Assembly: GCA_023525975.1 (NCBI GenBank)
Contig: CM042039.1
Span: 15,220,501 to 15,284,500 of the forward strand
Length of the DNA stretch: 64,000 nucleotides
Direction of reading: 5' to 3'
From: Smallanthus sonchifolius
Lineage: Eukaryota; Streptophyta; Magnoliopsida; Asterales; Asteraceae
Shown: positions 1 to 9,565 of the stretch, piece by piece
Layout: every line of letters starts with the position of its first letter
Position numbering within the stretch: the stretch's first letter is position 1
Program-made: the position numbers and the translations under genes
Notes under the pieces: generated by a model
Database searches by the model: none
The model's input: the letters and a program-made list of their open reading frames with translations, nothing else
Told to the model about the DNA's origin: nothing

Positions 1-305
1 TATTTATGATTTCAAAAGTTTTTGTCCAATACTAACCCGTGTTAAGGAGCGCCACCCATATTTATGATTTTAAAAGTTTTTGTCCAATACACTAACCTGT
101 GTTAAGGAGCCTGTTAAGTCGTCGTCACATGTATTTTACGTGAGGGTATTCCGCTCATTTCATTTGCTATTTCAACCCTACTTCTTACTTCATGGGATGA
201 AATGACTGGAATATCCCTCACTTGACACGTGAGGGTGACTTAACAAACTACTTGACAGTAGTTAGTGAATTGGACGAAAGCTGTTAAAATCAGAAACTAT
301 GATGG
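1..305. repeat. Foldback MITE-like element in an AIL intron
   Basis: A unit of about 58 bases containing TTTTGTCCAATACTAACC is repeated directly at 1-58 and 59-112. The stretch 59-180 also pairs with 190-303 as a long inverted repeat: GTGAGGGTATTCC...CATTTCAT on the left matches ATGAAATGACTGGAATATCCCTCAC on the right. This is the structure of a small non-autonomous foldback element. It lies upstream of the first readable exon and so inside an intron. The window edge may cut off its left end. Confidence 0.55.
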
Positions 306-566
306 CTGTACTTTACTCTTATTATTATTATAGTTAGTTACAATTTTCTTTGTTAAATCTTATCTTTTTAAAAATATTTAACAATTAACCCTAAAGAATG
401 CTTAAAAGTATTTCTTTTAACATTATTATTATTAATATTAACAATTTGCTTTATTAATTATGTTTTTATAGGAAATAATTAACAAATCATAAAAATGTGC
501 ATAAAAGTATTTTTTTTATTTACTTTTAAGATTATTAATATTAGTTTGGCATAATATATATTGAAG

Positions 567-2089
567 GCACCGATGGACGGGGAGATATGAAGCTCATTTA
601 TGGGATAATAGTTGCAGAAGAGAAGGGCAAAGTAGGAAAGGAAGACAAGGTAAAGAAACATAAATGAACCGACTAACGTGCGCCGTTATAGCTACCAAAG
701 ATCTGCAATCTATATTAAATTTATTTCATTTATACAAATGGATACTTATCCCTAGGAAAAGAACGACACGTAAACGGCTCAGATTATCTGGTTTCCATAA
801 AACTACTGGCGCATGCTAGCTTTCCTATTTTAGATCACCGGAAATTTGTATGGCGGTTTTGGCTATCATGCGCCTCTTCATTTTTTTCAAGAACCGTATT
901 TTGATCATCTTTTTTGTTTGCTTTTGTTACATGTACTGGTTGATTGGTTGAATCTTCAGTTTACTTGGGTAAGTTTCGATCTTCTAGTCTTGAGTCTTTC
1001 TCTTTCAAATTATCATCTGCATGCAGTGTATCAGAGGTTGATATATTTTTAATTATTTTAATGATTTTAAATGGTCAAAAATATTTAATTTATGATTTGT
1101 TTATATTGTGCTACAAAGATCCTCTGGGTTGTTACAATAGATACTTGCATTCAGCGCAGCTCATGAGAACTTAAATGTCCTGGCCGATCCGGAAAAAAAA
1201 AACTTATATCAACAAAATATATAAACTAATTTTTTTTAAACGACGAATGTTCGACTCTTCGTTTCGTGCTTCTTCTGTTATTCAATTCGTCCTACAGCAG
1301 ATGGTTTCTAATTTCTCTATAAAGATTAGGGTCCAACCATTACATATTTATATTATAAATTTTAAATTGATTACTGGATTAGGACCCAACCAATCAACTA
1401 TTACATATTTACATTATAAAAATTAAACGGATTAGGGCCCAACCATTACATTATAAAGATTAAACAGGGCCAATCTTTATAAAAAAGGCCCAATATGTTT
1501 ATAAGTTTTTTTAAAAAGGTCCCAATATATAAACCGGTATATAAAGTTTTAGGCTCTTTAAAAAATGGGCCCTGGCTGGGTGTCCGGCTCGTCTTACCCG
1601 AGGGTCGGGCCTGGTTGCATCATCAAGTCTTGTTTTGGAATTAAAATCAATTGAATTAAAATTTTGATGAAATTTTTTGATTTAAAATAATCAGGTGGAT
1701 ATGATAAGGAAGATAAAGCGGCTCGAGCTTATGATCTTGCAGCTCTAAAGTACTGGGGTCTGACCACCACTACGAATTTTCCGGTACGGACTTGTGTTTG
1801 ATGTTATGAGCTCTTGTTTTGATTTCGGGTACCGGCTTATGATCAGAAGGTTTATGTTTGTGGATAATTTAGGTTTGCAACTATGAGAAAGAACTTGTAG
1901 AAATGAAGAACATGACTAGGCAGGAATTTGTTGCTTCACTTAGAAGGTGACTAAGTAGTGAAATTAGTAGGGGTTTTTATTATTTGTGACTCGAAAAACC
2001 CTAAAATCGATTCGAACCGAATTCGAATTTGGGTTTTGAATAATCGAATTCGGTTTTCAATATATGAATTACGGATTATTCAAATTTTA

Positions 2090-2135
<46 letters not shown>

Positions 2136-4879
2136 ATACTATATAATAAATAAAGGTTTTAGGAGGACACTTGTCACTCATACATGCATCCTTACTATTT
2201 TTTTCCCGACCCTCTCTCCTATTAATTATATAACTTTCTTTAATTTTTTTATAATTTTTGTTTACCGCATCTCTCTTCTATTAAATAATAATGATTTCTA
2301 TAAAAAAAAGTTTTTTCATAAAACATTATTTTTAATTTGAACACTTCTTCATTCTTTTTATAAAATATTTTTAAAAAATAATTATATAACATTTTTAGAA
2401 TTTAGAAATCTTCATAGAAGTTGATATTTTATAACAAGTTATATTTATTCAACCCATGTAATACATGGGTTTTAACCTAGTGTATATATATATATAGGGG
2501 ATGGTTCCCCTAAGAATTACAATTTGGCTAAGAAGCGTAAGAAACAATCTCATCCATTCAAATTGAGGATCAAAGGTAGAGATTTAATTGTAGGAAAAAC
2601 AAATGGTGGAGGGGCATTATTGGAAAACCCAGTTGTTGATTTTTTTTTCAAATTCCCCCACTTTTTTTTATCGTACATAACTTTCTCATATGACCTTATT
2701 TTTTTTAAAAATTACACCAAAAAATCGAGCGTTTTTTTACCTTTAATTCGAGTATAGTATTGCTATATTTTTTTGTAAAAACAAAATCGACACTTAATTA
2801 AATTGTAATACTTTACGTAAATGTGCTGTTTTCTGGTAAAACAGTTGTGCTGCATTCTAAAACACCACAATTAACTGTGCTGCTTTATCATAAAACAACA
2901 CCAAACATAACAATTAATTGTGTTGTTTTACTATAAAACAACACGGTTAATTGTGTAACTTGCTCTTCTTAGTTAACCAGACACAAACAAAACCAGCATA
3001 ACAAAACTAGTATATCAAACCAGCACAAAACAACATTTCGGTGCATAACCTTTTTGTTGCCGACCACTGAACCGTTTGTTGGTGTATGGATGCTTTAAAG
3101 TTTTATTTTAAAAAAAATGCTATCAAATTAGGCACATATTAATTGACTAAAAGTAGCACAAATTAAAGAAACCAGCACATATATGTAAATTGTGCTGTTT
3201 ACCATAAATCAGCAAATTTGTAATGTGCTAAATTGTGCCGTTTTACTAGAAACCAGCACATTTACGTAAAGTATTACAATTTCATTAAGTGTCGATTTTG
3301 TTTTTACAAAAAAAATATAGTAATACTATACTCAAATTAAAGATAAAAAACGCTTGATTTTTTGGTGTAGTTTTTTTTAAAGTAATGTCCTATGAAAAAG
3401 TTATGAACGTCTTAAAAAAGTGGGGGGAGTTGAAAAAAGTTAACAAAAGTGGCTATTACTTAAATACCATTCCACCCCTTATTTTCCTACGATTAAATCT
3501 CTACACTTAATCATCCAATTGAATGGATGGGATTGCTTCTTAGCCAAATTACACTTCTTATTTGAACCTCCCCCTATATATATATTTTATAAAATTACAT
3601 ATATTTTTATTTACTTTTATATATATTATTTTTTTTCTTATAATTCAGGTTAATATGATCGAACCGAATTTTAATTTTCAGATTTGAGTAACCGACTGAT
3701 GAACACCTTTATTAGCTTACATGATCGTCTAATTCATAGTTTGGTGCTTATATGATCGCCAAATTCGTTCTAAATTTTGCAGGAAAAGCAGCGGGTTTTC
3801 TAGAGGAGCCTCTATTTATAGGGGCGTTACAAGGTAATATGTTTGTTATAATTATACTTTTAAGAAAGACAACCCGGTTATCTTTATGTCACATTCGGGT
3901 TCATATGGACAAACCAAAAGATTTTTGTCTAGGATGAGGCGGGGCAACGGGATAGGCGTCCATCTTATGAATTTGGTTTTATTATAATGATTTGTTAACT
4001 TTTAAGGTGACATTCAACGTGTTTAAAAAAATGATATCCTCTTATTTTAAACACATTAATAGTTAAAAGTACATGTATTTTAGACACATTTACGGTGTCA
4101 AACTACTATACAATAAGTTATACAATATGTTTTAGTGTCTTTTTCCGTGTATATTTTAAAAAGTTGAGGGATTTTAATAATACATATAAGTTAAAGTGAT
4201 TTTTCCGTAAATAATAAGAAAGTATGGTAGTTTTTTTTAACGGTTTCTAAAATATATAGGCACCATCAACACGGACGTTGGCAAGCAAGAATAGGAAGAG
4301 TAGCCGGTAACAAAGATCTCTACCTCGGAACCTTCAGTGAGTCCCTTTCGTTCTAGTTAAGCGACCATGTGCAATTTTTATGTCATAATAAGACATTTAA
4401 ACTTGTTGTTTACTTTAGGCACACAAGAAGAAGCCGCGGAGGCATACGACATTGCAGCCATCAAGTTCCGAGGGCTAAACGCGGTCACAAATTTCGACAT
4501 GAGCCGATACGACGTGAACAGCATCGCGAACAAAAACCTCCCAATCGGTGGCATGTGTAGCAAATCTAAAACCTCAATGGATCAAACCGGCCCTGACACA
4601 AACCAAAGATCCGCCAGCCTAGATCTCGCCTCGTCTTCTGAACAACCGACAAACTCAAATGTCCTTAGCTTCGAGTTGCCAATGAAACCAGACCCGTCAA
4701 CCGATTACTGGAACTCGAACTCGGTCTTGGGTTATAGTCAAAGCTATCAAGGTACAACACCATATGTGATGGAATACTACAGTAGTGAAGGGTTCAATCA
4801 ACAAGAGAACCATAGTGGTGGTACTGTTGCTTTAAGTAGTGACCAATCATCAATTCCAATAGGTCCCCTATGGGTTTGA
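567..4879 (+). CDS. AIL5-like: AINTEGUMENTA-LIKE/PLETHORA AP2 transcription factor, 5'-partial
   Basis: Double-AP2 (euANT lineage) nuclear DNA-binding regulator of meristem and organ growth. Exons read as 567-649, 960-968, 1695-1783, 1873-1946, 3783-3833, 4260-4336 and 4419-4879, with GT/AG borders and consistent phases. The first exon gives the middle of AP2 repeat 1 (HRWTGRYEAHLWDNSC). The 9-base micro-exon gives VYLG, and the next exon completes repeat 1 (GYDKEDKAARAYDLAALKYWG). The linker has NYEKELVEMKNMTRQEFVAS. Repeat 2 has KSSGFSRGASIYRGVTR, then HHQHGRWQARIGRVAGNKD, then TQEEAAEAYDIAAIKFRG. The micro-exon and the repeat-linker-repeat order are family hallmarks. Exons for the N-terminus and the YRGVTR of repeat 1 are upstream of the window. 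Linker and post-AP2 residues (SRYDVNSI) look closest to AIL5/PLT5 from memory, but the exact paralogue is uncertain. The frame stops early at 4877-4879, because the conserved tail continues one base out of frame. Confidence 0.93.
2133..2480 (+). mobile_element. Small non-autonomous Helitron in an AIL intron
   Basis: Begins TCTATACTATATAATAA directly after an A and ends CTAG directly before a T, the Helitron insertion pattern. A 3' hairpin (ACCCATGTA/TACATGGGT at 2452-2470) lies ten bases before the CTAG end. Length is 348 bp, with no coding capacity. It sits in a TA microsatellite inside the intron 1947-3782. A related copy lies on the minus strand at 36616-37057. Confidence 0.75.
2497..3574. 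mobile_element. 1.1 kb foldback MITE in an AIL intron
   Basis: The outer ends GGGGATGGTTC...TTTGGCTAAGAAGC and GCTTCTTAGCCAAATT...GAACCTCCCCC are inverted repeats flanked by TATATA. The inner arms also pair: the TCGAGCG...TAATTCGAGTATAGTATTGC region near 2720-2800 pairs with its complement near 3290-3370. Most of the element could therefore form one long hairpin. No convincing ORF is present; the ORF at 2524-2757 is repeat sequence. Inner segments repeat a GTGCTGTTTT.ACNAGAAACCAGCAC-like motif. Confidence 0.65.
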
Positions 4880-4983
4880 ATGGATCTAGTTATGGGAACT
4901 GGATAGAACAGTCTTTTCACTCAAATCAACCAGTCAAGCAAAATCTATCAGTGTTTCAGACACCCATTTTTGGAATGGAATGA
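4870..4983 (+). other. Out-of-frame C-terminal tail of the AIL gene
   Basis: After the CCCC run at 4864-4867, a second frame runs from the ATG at 4870 to TGA at 4981-4983. Its 37 residues include MGLNGSSYGNWIEQSF and end NLSVFQTPIFGME. This reads as the natural C-terminus of the upstream serine/asparagine-rich domain. The annotated frame instead ends in LWV-stop. One missing base near the C run would explain both frames. The cause is either a true frameshift allele or a homopolymer base-call error. Confidence 0.75.
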
Positions 4984-5494
4984 TTTGAGCAGACGGGGTA
5001 AAGTGAAAGTTTGAATGAGATGAGGGGTGGTGGGGGTAGGGGTCTGGTTGGCAGAAGTAGACAGATGATAGTACTAACATCAAGTTTTTTTTATCATTAA
5101 TCTAGGGTTATGTTTTTCATGTACTTTCTCTTTTTTTTCTTTGAGTTGCCTTTTTCATCTTTATATAATTAATAGAAAATGTTCTTCATATCATTGTTCA
5201 GAGTTCGTTTTATTTGAGCTTTATTTCTAGCTTTTATTAATAATGTAGTTCTTTTTATATATTCAAACAAAACGAAACGTTGCAACCCCGTTTAAACAAA
5301 GTGCAATTTAACCCCCGATAGTAAACTCTCTTTCTTTTTGCGTTCCTCCGTCAAAAATCCATTCATTCCGCCGTTAAGGAGAGAGGTATTATAGTACTTT
5401 TACTCCAAAACACCTCTATATATGTCTTTGTAACCATGTAAAAAGGTAAGGTAACAATGGTTGCAAGTTTCAAGTTTGTTAAATTCATAATGGA

Positions 5495-5758
5495 TCATGT
5501 AAATTTCTCACCTAAAAAGGATGAATTCCTCTTAAATCCAAGGATAATCTGAGCAGCACAACTCTTGACATTCTTATGCAAATCCACCTTATAACCCCCT
5601 GAATCAAACATCAAACACAATCTAAACAAAAACACCTCGATCATAACAACCGCAACAAGGTAATCCACCCCATAATCTGCCAATAGAGGAAAGAAAAACC
5701 GGAAGCCATCTACACAACCTTCATTCTGTCTCACCTGATCAGCGATCCAAACCGGCAC
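5495..5758 (-). pseudogene. 3' half of a captured host gene, copy A
   Basis: An 87-codon open frame is nearly identical to that at 13912-14175, with only a few residue changes such as RF to QL and V to A. It contains VWIADQVRQNEGCVDG and a hydrophobic stretch GVDYLVAVVMIEVFLFRLCL, and ends in GEKFT. It begins at the CAAAC target site where an LTR retrotransposon starts (5768), so here it is only the distal half of the gene described at 25723-26064. I do not recognise the protein family. No promoter or start context is visible. Confidence 0.6.
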
Positions 5759-5767
5759 TAAACAAAC

Positions 5768-6430
5768 TGTGACATCCGACCTTTCTGAGTTAACTCCGTT
5801 AGCACAAATCTGTTAATTCTTAACCTAGTTAACCAGTTACAAACCTTAGGGACTAATTCTGTCTTTATTTAAACTAAAATTACAAGGACTAGTTGAGTAA
5901 TTACCCCAAACTCCATCCTATTGACTTGTAAAGTCAAAATTGAATGAAATTGTCTCTCTTAACCGCAATGTTCTTGGATTCAAATCAAACCCGTAATTTG
6001 CCTTGATGGTCCGAATTCGTAACTATAACACACAACAACGATGATATAAATCATCATTGAGCCGTTTCTATACATGTAACTTCGTTATTAAGTACGAATT
6101 AATCGAATTAAGTTCATACATCCTTAATCGTCGACCCCCTTGTCAAACATCACCGAATTTAATCATTTGGGATAACAATTTCGAAATCAATCACCCTGCA
6201 CACTCTAGTCTCACTCCTCTGAACCTATTGCACCATCCAATTCGGCCGGAGACGCTATAGGAGACGCCGGAAACTAACCTGACGAGTCGCGACTGTGTTC
6301 TAGTCGTGCATCATCAACCCGGCATCGAATGAGGTAATTGAAACCACCCTCTGATTCGTCTTAGTCTGTAGAATGAAAGCCCTAACCTAATTAGGGCTTA
6401 TACTATCAAATCTATAACGAACAAATTCTA
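5768..6430 (+). repeat. 5' end of a Gypsy LTR (copy A of the duplication)
   Basis: Starts TGTGACATCC directly after CAAAC and follows the LTR beginning at 14185 for about 660 bases. It contains the recurring GCATCGAATGAGGTAATTGAAACC segment. The sequence breaks off at AACAAATTCTA, where the MULE begins. It is non-coding. Confidence 0.8.
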
Positions 6431-6467
6431 ACCACACGCGGAATATTGCTAATTGGACACGCCGCCA

Positions 6468-6689
6468 CCCTATACGCCCTCGTATAGGGCAATACGAGGG
6501 CGTATAGGGTTCAGTCACTGACAACAGAATGCCACGTGTCATTCTCTGTCTGGCGGCTTGTCCAATACGTGGCGTATTGACCTATACACAGCGTATGAGG
6601 CACGGGTTATATTTTTGCTTCAAAAGTTAAAAGATTTGGGAATTTATGAATCCTATACGTGGCGTATTGCTCTATACGGCACGTATAGG
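6468..6689. repeat. Subterminal composite palindromes, left block
   Basis: Three ~38-base units lie at 6468-6509, 6563-6600 and 6652-6689. Each has two facing half-units of the form CTATACG-NNNN-CGTATTG and CAATACG-NNNN-CGTATAG, so each half is a small palindrome and the pair forms a larger one. The first unit has a GAGGGC core, and the others have GTGGC or a variant. Confidence 0.8.
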
Positions 6690-7009
6690 TATTTTTTATT
6701 AAATTTTTTTTTTAAATTTAATTTATATTTTGTTTATTTTTATTTAATTATCTTTTTTATTTTAATTTATATAATTTTGTTAATATAAGTTTGTTATCTA
6801 TTTATAAATTTTATATATTTTTTAAACATTTATTATATTTTTACATTACAACCAAACAAAATATTAAACATTACAACCAAACAAAATATTAAATATTACA
6901 ACCAAACAAATAAACTAAACATTATATACATTACATCAAAAAATTAAATATATACATCAAAATGTTTTACATACATAACAACGAAAGAAACTAAATACAA
7001 ATAAAACAA
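6690..7009. other. AT-rich spacer downstream of the accessory gene
   Basis: Very AT-rich. The phrase ACATTACAACCAAACAAAATATTAA recurs three times between 6840 and 6930. It lies 3' of the minus-strand accessory gene and would hold its 3' UTR and terminator. No coding sequence is seen. Confidence 0.4.
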
Positions 7010-8306
7010 CTAAACCTGACCGGCTCCGCCCTCATCCTGACCCGCCCCGCCCTCATCCTGAACGGGGTCGTCCGGATAATGACGTGGCGGTGGTAGTGGG
7101 CGTGGCTCTATGCCGGCGGCTCGTGACAGATCCACGAGCTGTCCAACCGCCCACATCATCAGGTCCTCCATGCGATCGCCTTGACAACCCTGTCGCCGTG
7201 AGTCGGCAAAACGTCCATCAAGCAATGCCTGGGTAGCCCTGTCCAGCCTAACAGACCGACGTATGTGTCGGGGATGCTGTGGCGGATGGTCGTGGATGGG
7301 CTCGACGTGCGGCGGCGCATCCTCCATCGCCACACCCTGTAGCGGATGAGGCATCTGCGGCAATGGCACCGGGACCTAAACCTGGTCATGGACGGCCTCT
7401 ACGAACCGAAGGCCCTGCGGGAATCGGTGCGTGATGCGCATGCCGCTCGCCGTGCGACGGTCTAATCGGACAGGGGGAATGGCCGATAACATCGCAGGCT
7501 CATGCACATCAAATGGTGTAACCGACCGCATGATCTGCGTGATGAAAGCACCGCCATACAAAAGCCCGCGATTCTGCCGCATATAGGCATATGCAAAATA
7601 AAGCGCCATGCACTTGGATAGGTCGTACCGCCTGCTAGTAAGCAGGCAATATAGAAAGAAGAGGTCTCTATCAGTGCACCACTCACGGATTTTCAGACGC
7701 GGTGCGATCGACGTCGAAATAAGCCGGTGCAAATATCTATACAAAGGGTCTCTAATCCGCGTGTCCCTCCCTTTGGTACCCAACCAAGGACTATTTGAAA
7801 TCAAACCCACAAAAACAAGGAGTTCCTCCTTGTCCACCTTCGTCACCGCCTCGGTGAAAAGTGGCGTGACTGTCTCAGGCTCGTGGTACAAGCCCGTCGT
7901 GACGGCCCACTAACGGAGGGTCTAACGGTAAACGGTCCCAAAATAACAAAAAAGAAATATGATCCGGCTCCATTTCCGGTGCCTCCCCGGGAAGAGGCTC
8001 CAGCCTAGCCTCTGAGTAGATGAACGTCGAAAGAAACTCGACGACCACCTCTTGGTAGGTCTCCGTGAATGAAAGATCCAAAAGACGCGACCATGGCGTG
8101 TCCTGGTCGATGATGGCCCTAGCCCGCACGGCCTCCTGTACCTCCTCGAGGAGCCCCCAATCGACCGTCGTCCCTGGGCCCAACCGCACCTCCCAGAGTT
8201 TCTGGCACCGGGCATATGCCTCCGAATCGGTCGAAAAATCCAGAAAAGGGTAGTGCGCAAGATCGTGTAGGTGCTCCATATGAATATCATCCTGATGATC
8301 CGCCAT
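7010..8306 (-). pseudogene. MULE accessory gene, putative plant transposon protein
   Basis: Read from ATG at 8306 down to 7010 in three blocks. The N-terminal block (MADHQDDIHMEHLHDL..., about 143 codons) has a WSRLLDLSFTETYQEVVVEF segment. The central block resumes one base out of frame near 7891 (YHEPETVTPLFTEAV). The C-terminal proline-rich block follows an in-frame TAG at 7376-7378 and ends in acidic DEGGAGQ repeats. The N-terminal pattern resembles the putative plant transposon protein domain seen in plant element ORFs (Transposase_32-type). That assignment is from memory and tentative. It shares strand and element with the transposase gene, as accessory genes do in two-gene MULEs. G+C content is far above its surroundings. 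One frameshift and one stop make it a pseudogene unless these are sequencing errors. Confidence 0.6.
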
Positions 8307-8611
8307 ATCTGATAATAATAAATTGTTTTTATTTTAAATAATAATAAATAATTTTTTTTATTTTAAATAATAATATATTGTTTTTATTTTAAATAATAAA
8401 AATAAATTTTTATCTTAAATAATAATAAATAATAATAATAATTATATATTGTTTTTATTTTAAATAATAAAAATAATTTTTTATCTTAAATAATAATAAT
8501 AATAATATTGTTTTTATTTTAAATAATAAAAATAATTTTTTATTTTAAATAATAAATAATAATAATAATAATATATGTTTTTATTTAAAATAAAAAATAT
8601 TTTTTTTAAAA
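8307..8611. other. AAT/TTTATTTTAAATAAT low-complexity tract
   Basis: Repeats of TTTTTATTTTAAATAATAA with variable ATA units. This is upstream of the accessory gene start and is the likely position of its promoter, but the low complexity hides any recognisable TATA box. Confidence 0.5.
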
Positions 8612-9271
8612 CCTATACGCCACGTATAGCCTTATACGTGGCGTATGGGCTGTTACCGGGTAACCAAGCCATACGCAGGCAACCCAAGCTATACGCAGGG
8701 CTGTTACCGGGCAACCCAAGCCATATGAATGCCAACCAAGCCATACGAAGGCAAAGTTGCCGAGAACATGAGCCATACGCAACGTATAGCACTATACGTG
8801 GCGTATAGCTTCATCGTCTTCCTCAGATGAACGATACGCCACGTATGGGTCTATACGTGGCGTATATCGCCTAAGTTTTTGTCGGAAAAACCCCTAATCT
8901 ACCCAGTTTTTACCCACTAATAATCAATATAAACGTAATATTATTGATCGGGAGTTAAGATATGTACCTTTTCGAACTTTTTTTGAGACGACAATCATAA
9001 TCAACGAGTTTTTCTTGCTGTGTCGCGTATGTGTTTGTGTGTGTTTCTTTGGTTCGTTTGGTCTTGTACGAGGCATCAATCTGGTTTATCAAAAGGCTAT
9101 ACGCCTCGTATAGATCAATACGTGGCGTATAGCCACCAACCTTTGGTATTCTATACGCCACGTATTGCCCTATACGTGACGTATAGCCTCTAAATATCTT
9201 AAATTTGAAAAGTTTGAATTCCCTCTAATTCAAATCTATACGCCACGTATTGGGCTATACGTGGCGTATAG
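8612..9271. repeat. Composite palindromes, central block
   Basis: Units at 8612-8649, 8773-8809, 8832-8869, 9096-9134, 9151-9187 and 9236-9271, mostly with the core ATACGCCACGTAT or its complement. A degenerate cluster of CATACGCAGGC half-units lies at 8665-8760. This block separates the two convergently spaced minus-strand genes. It lies upstream of the accessory gene and downstream of the transposase gene. Confidence 0.8.
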
Positions 9272-9565
9272 AATATTTAATTAAATTTAGTTATCATTAA
9301 TTAAAAGATTTATTAAAATTAGTTATAGTTAATTATAATTAGTTATAATTAATTAATAATAAATTAAAAATAGTAAAAAACTAATAAAAATGACCATAAA
9401 ATTAATTAAAAATAGTTAAAATATAATTTTAAACAAACATCATCTGTGATTCGTGACGTATTGTGGAAATCTAGATCTATTAGTAGCCATTATTTTGGTA
9501 AATCGTTCAATACGATCAATGTATATATTTTGTCATTTTGTTGCATCATCATTTCAGTGCAAATT
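9272..9565. other. AT-rich spacer 3' of the transposase-OTU gene
   Basis: Composed mainly of TTAATTAAAATTAGTTATAATTA-like runs. No gene or conserved motif is seen. Confidence 0.4.

Larger units (their letters stand above)
5091..6430. repeat. Direct duplication, copy A (AIL 3' flank + Pack-MULE part + LTR start)
   Basis: Matches 13013-14848 in the same order: the AIL downstream flank (TTTATCATTAATCTAGGGTT), the inner left part of the Pack-MULE with its captured ORF, and the first ~660 bases of the LTR. Compared with copy B it lacks the MITE at 13309-13619, the outer end of the Pack-MULE and some short stretches. Homology stops at 6430, two bases before the MULE end. Confidence 0.85.

Noticed and set aside
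479..661. Minus-strand 60-codon frame
   Set aside because: It is the shadow of the AIL exon 567-649 and AT-rich intron sequence.
846..1426. Short plus-strand frames upstream in the AIL gene
   Set aside because: They overlap the 9-base micro-exon and its introns; their reading frames do not match the AP2 coding frame.
2092..2340. Plus-strand frames over the TA microsatellite
   Set aside because: They encode only alternating Ile/Tyr from a TA repeat and Helitron sequence.
6468..9271. CRISPR-like repeat array
   Set aside because: The repeats are palindromic units at irregular spacing inside a plant MULE; there are no uniform spacers and no cas genes.
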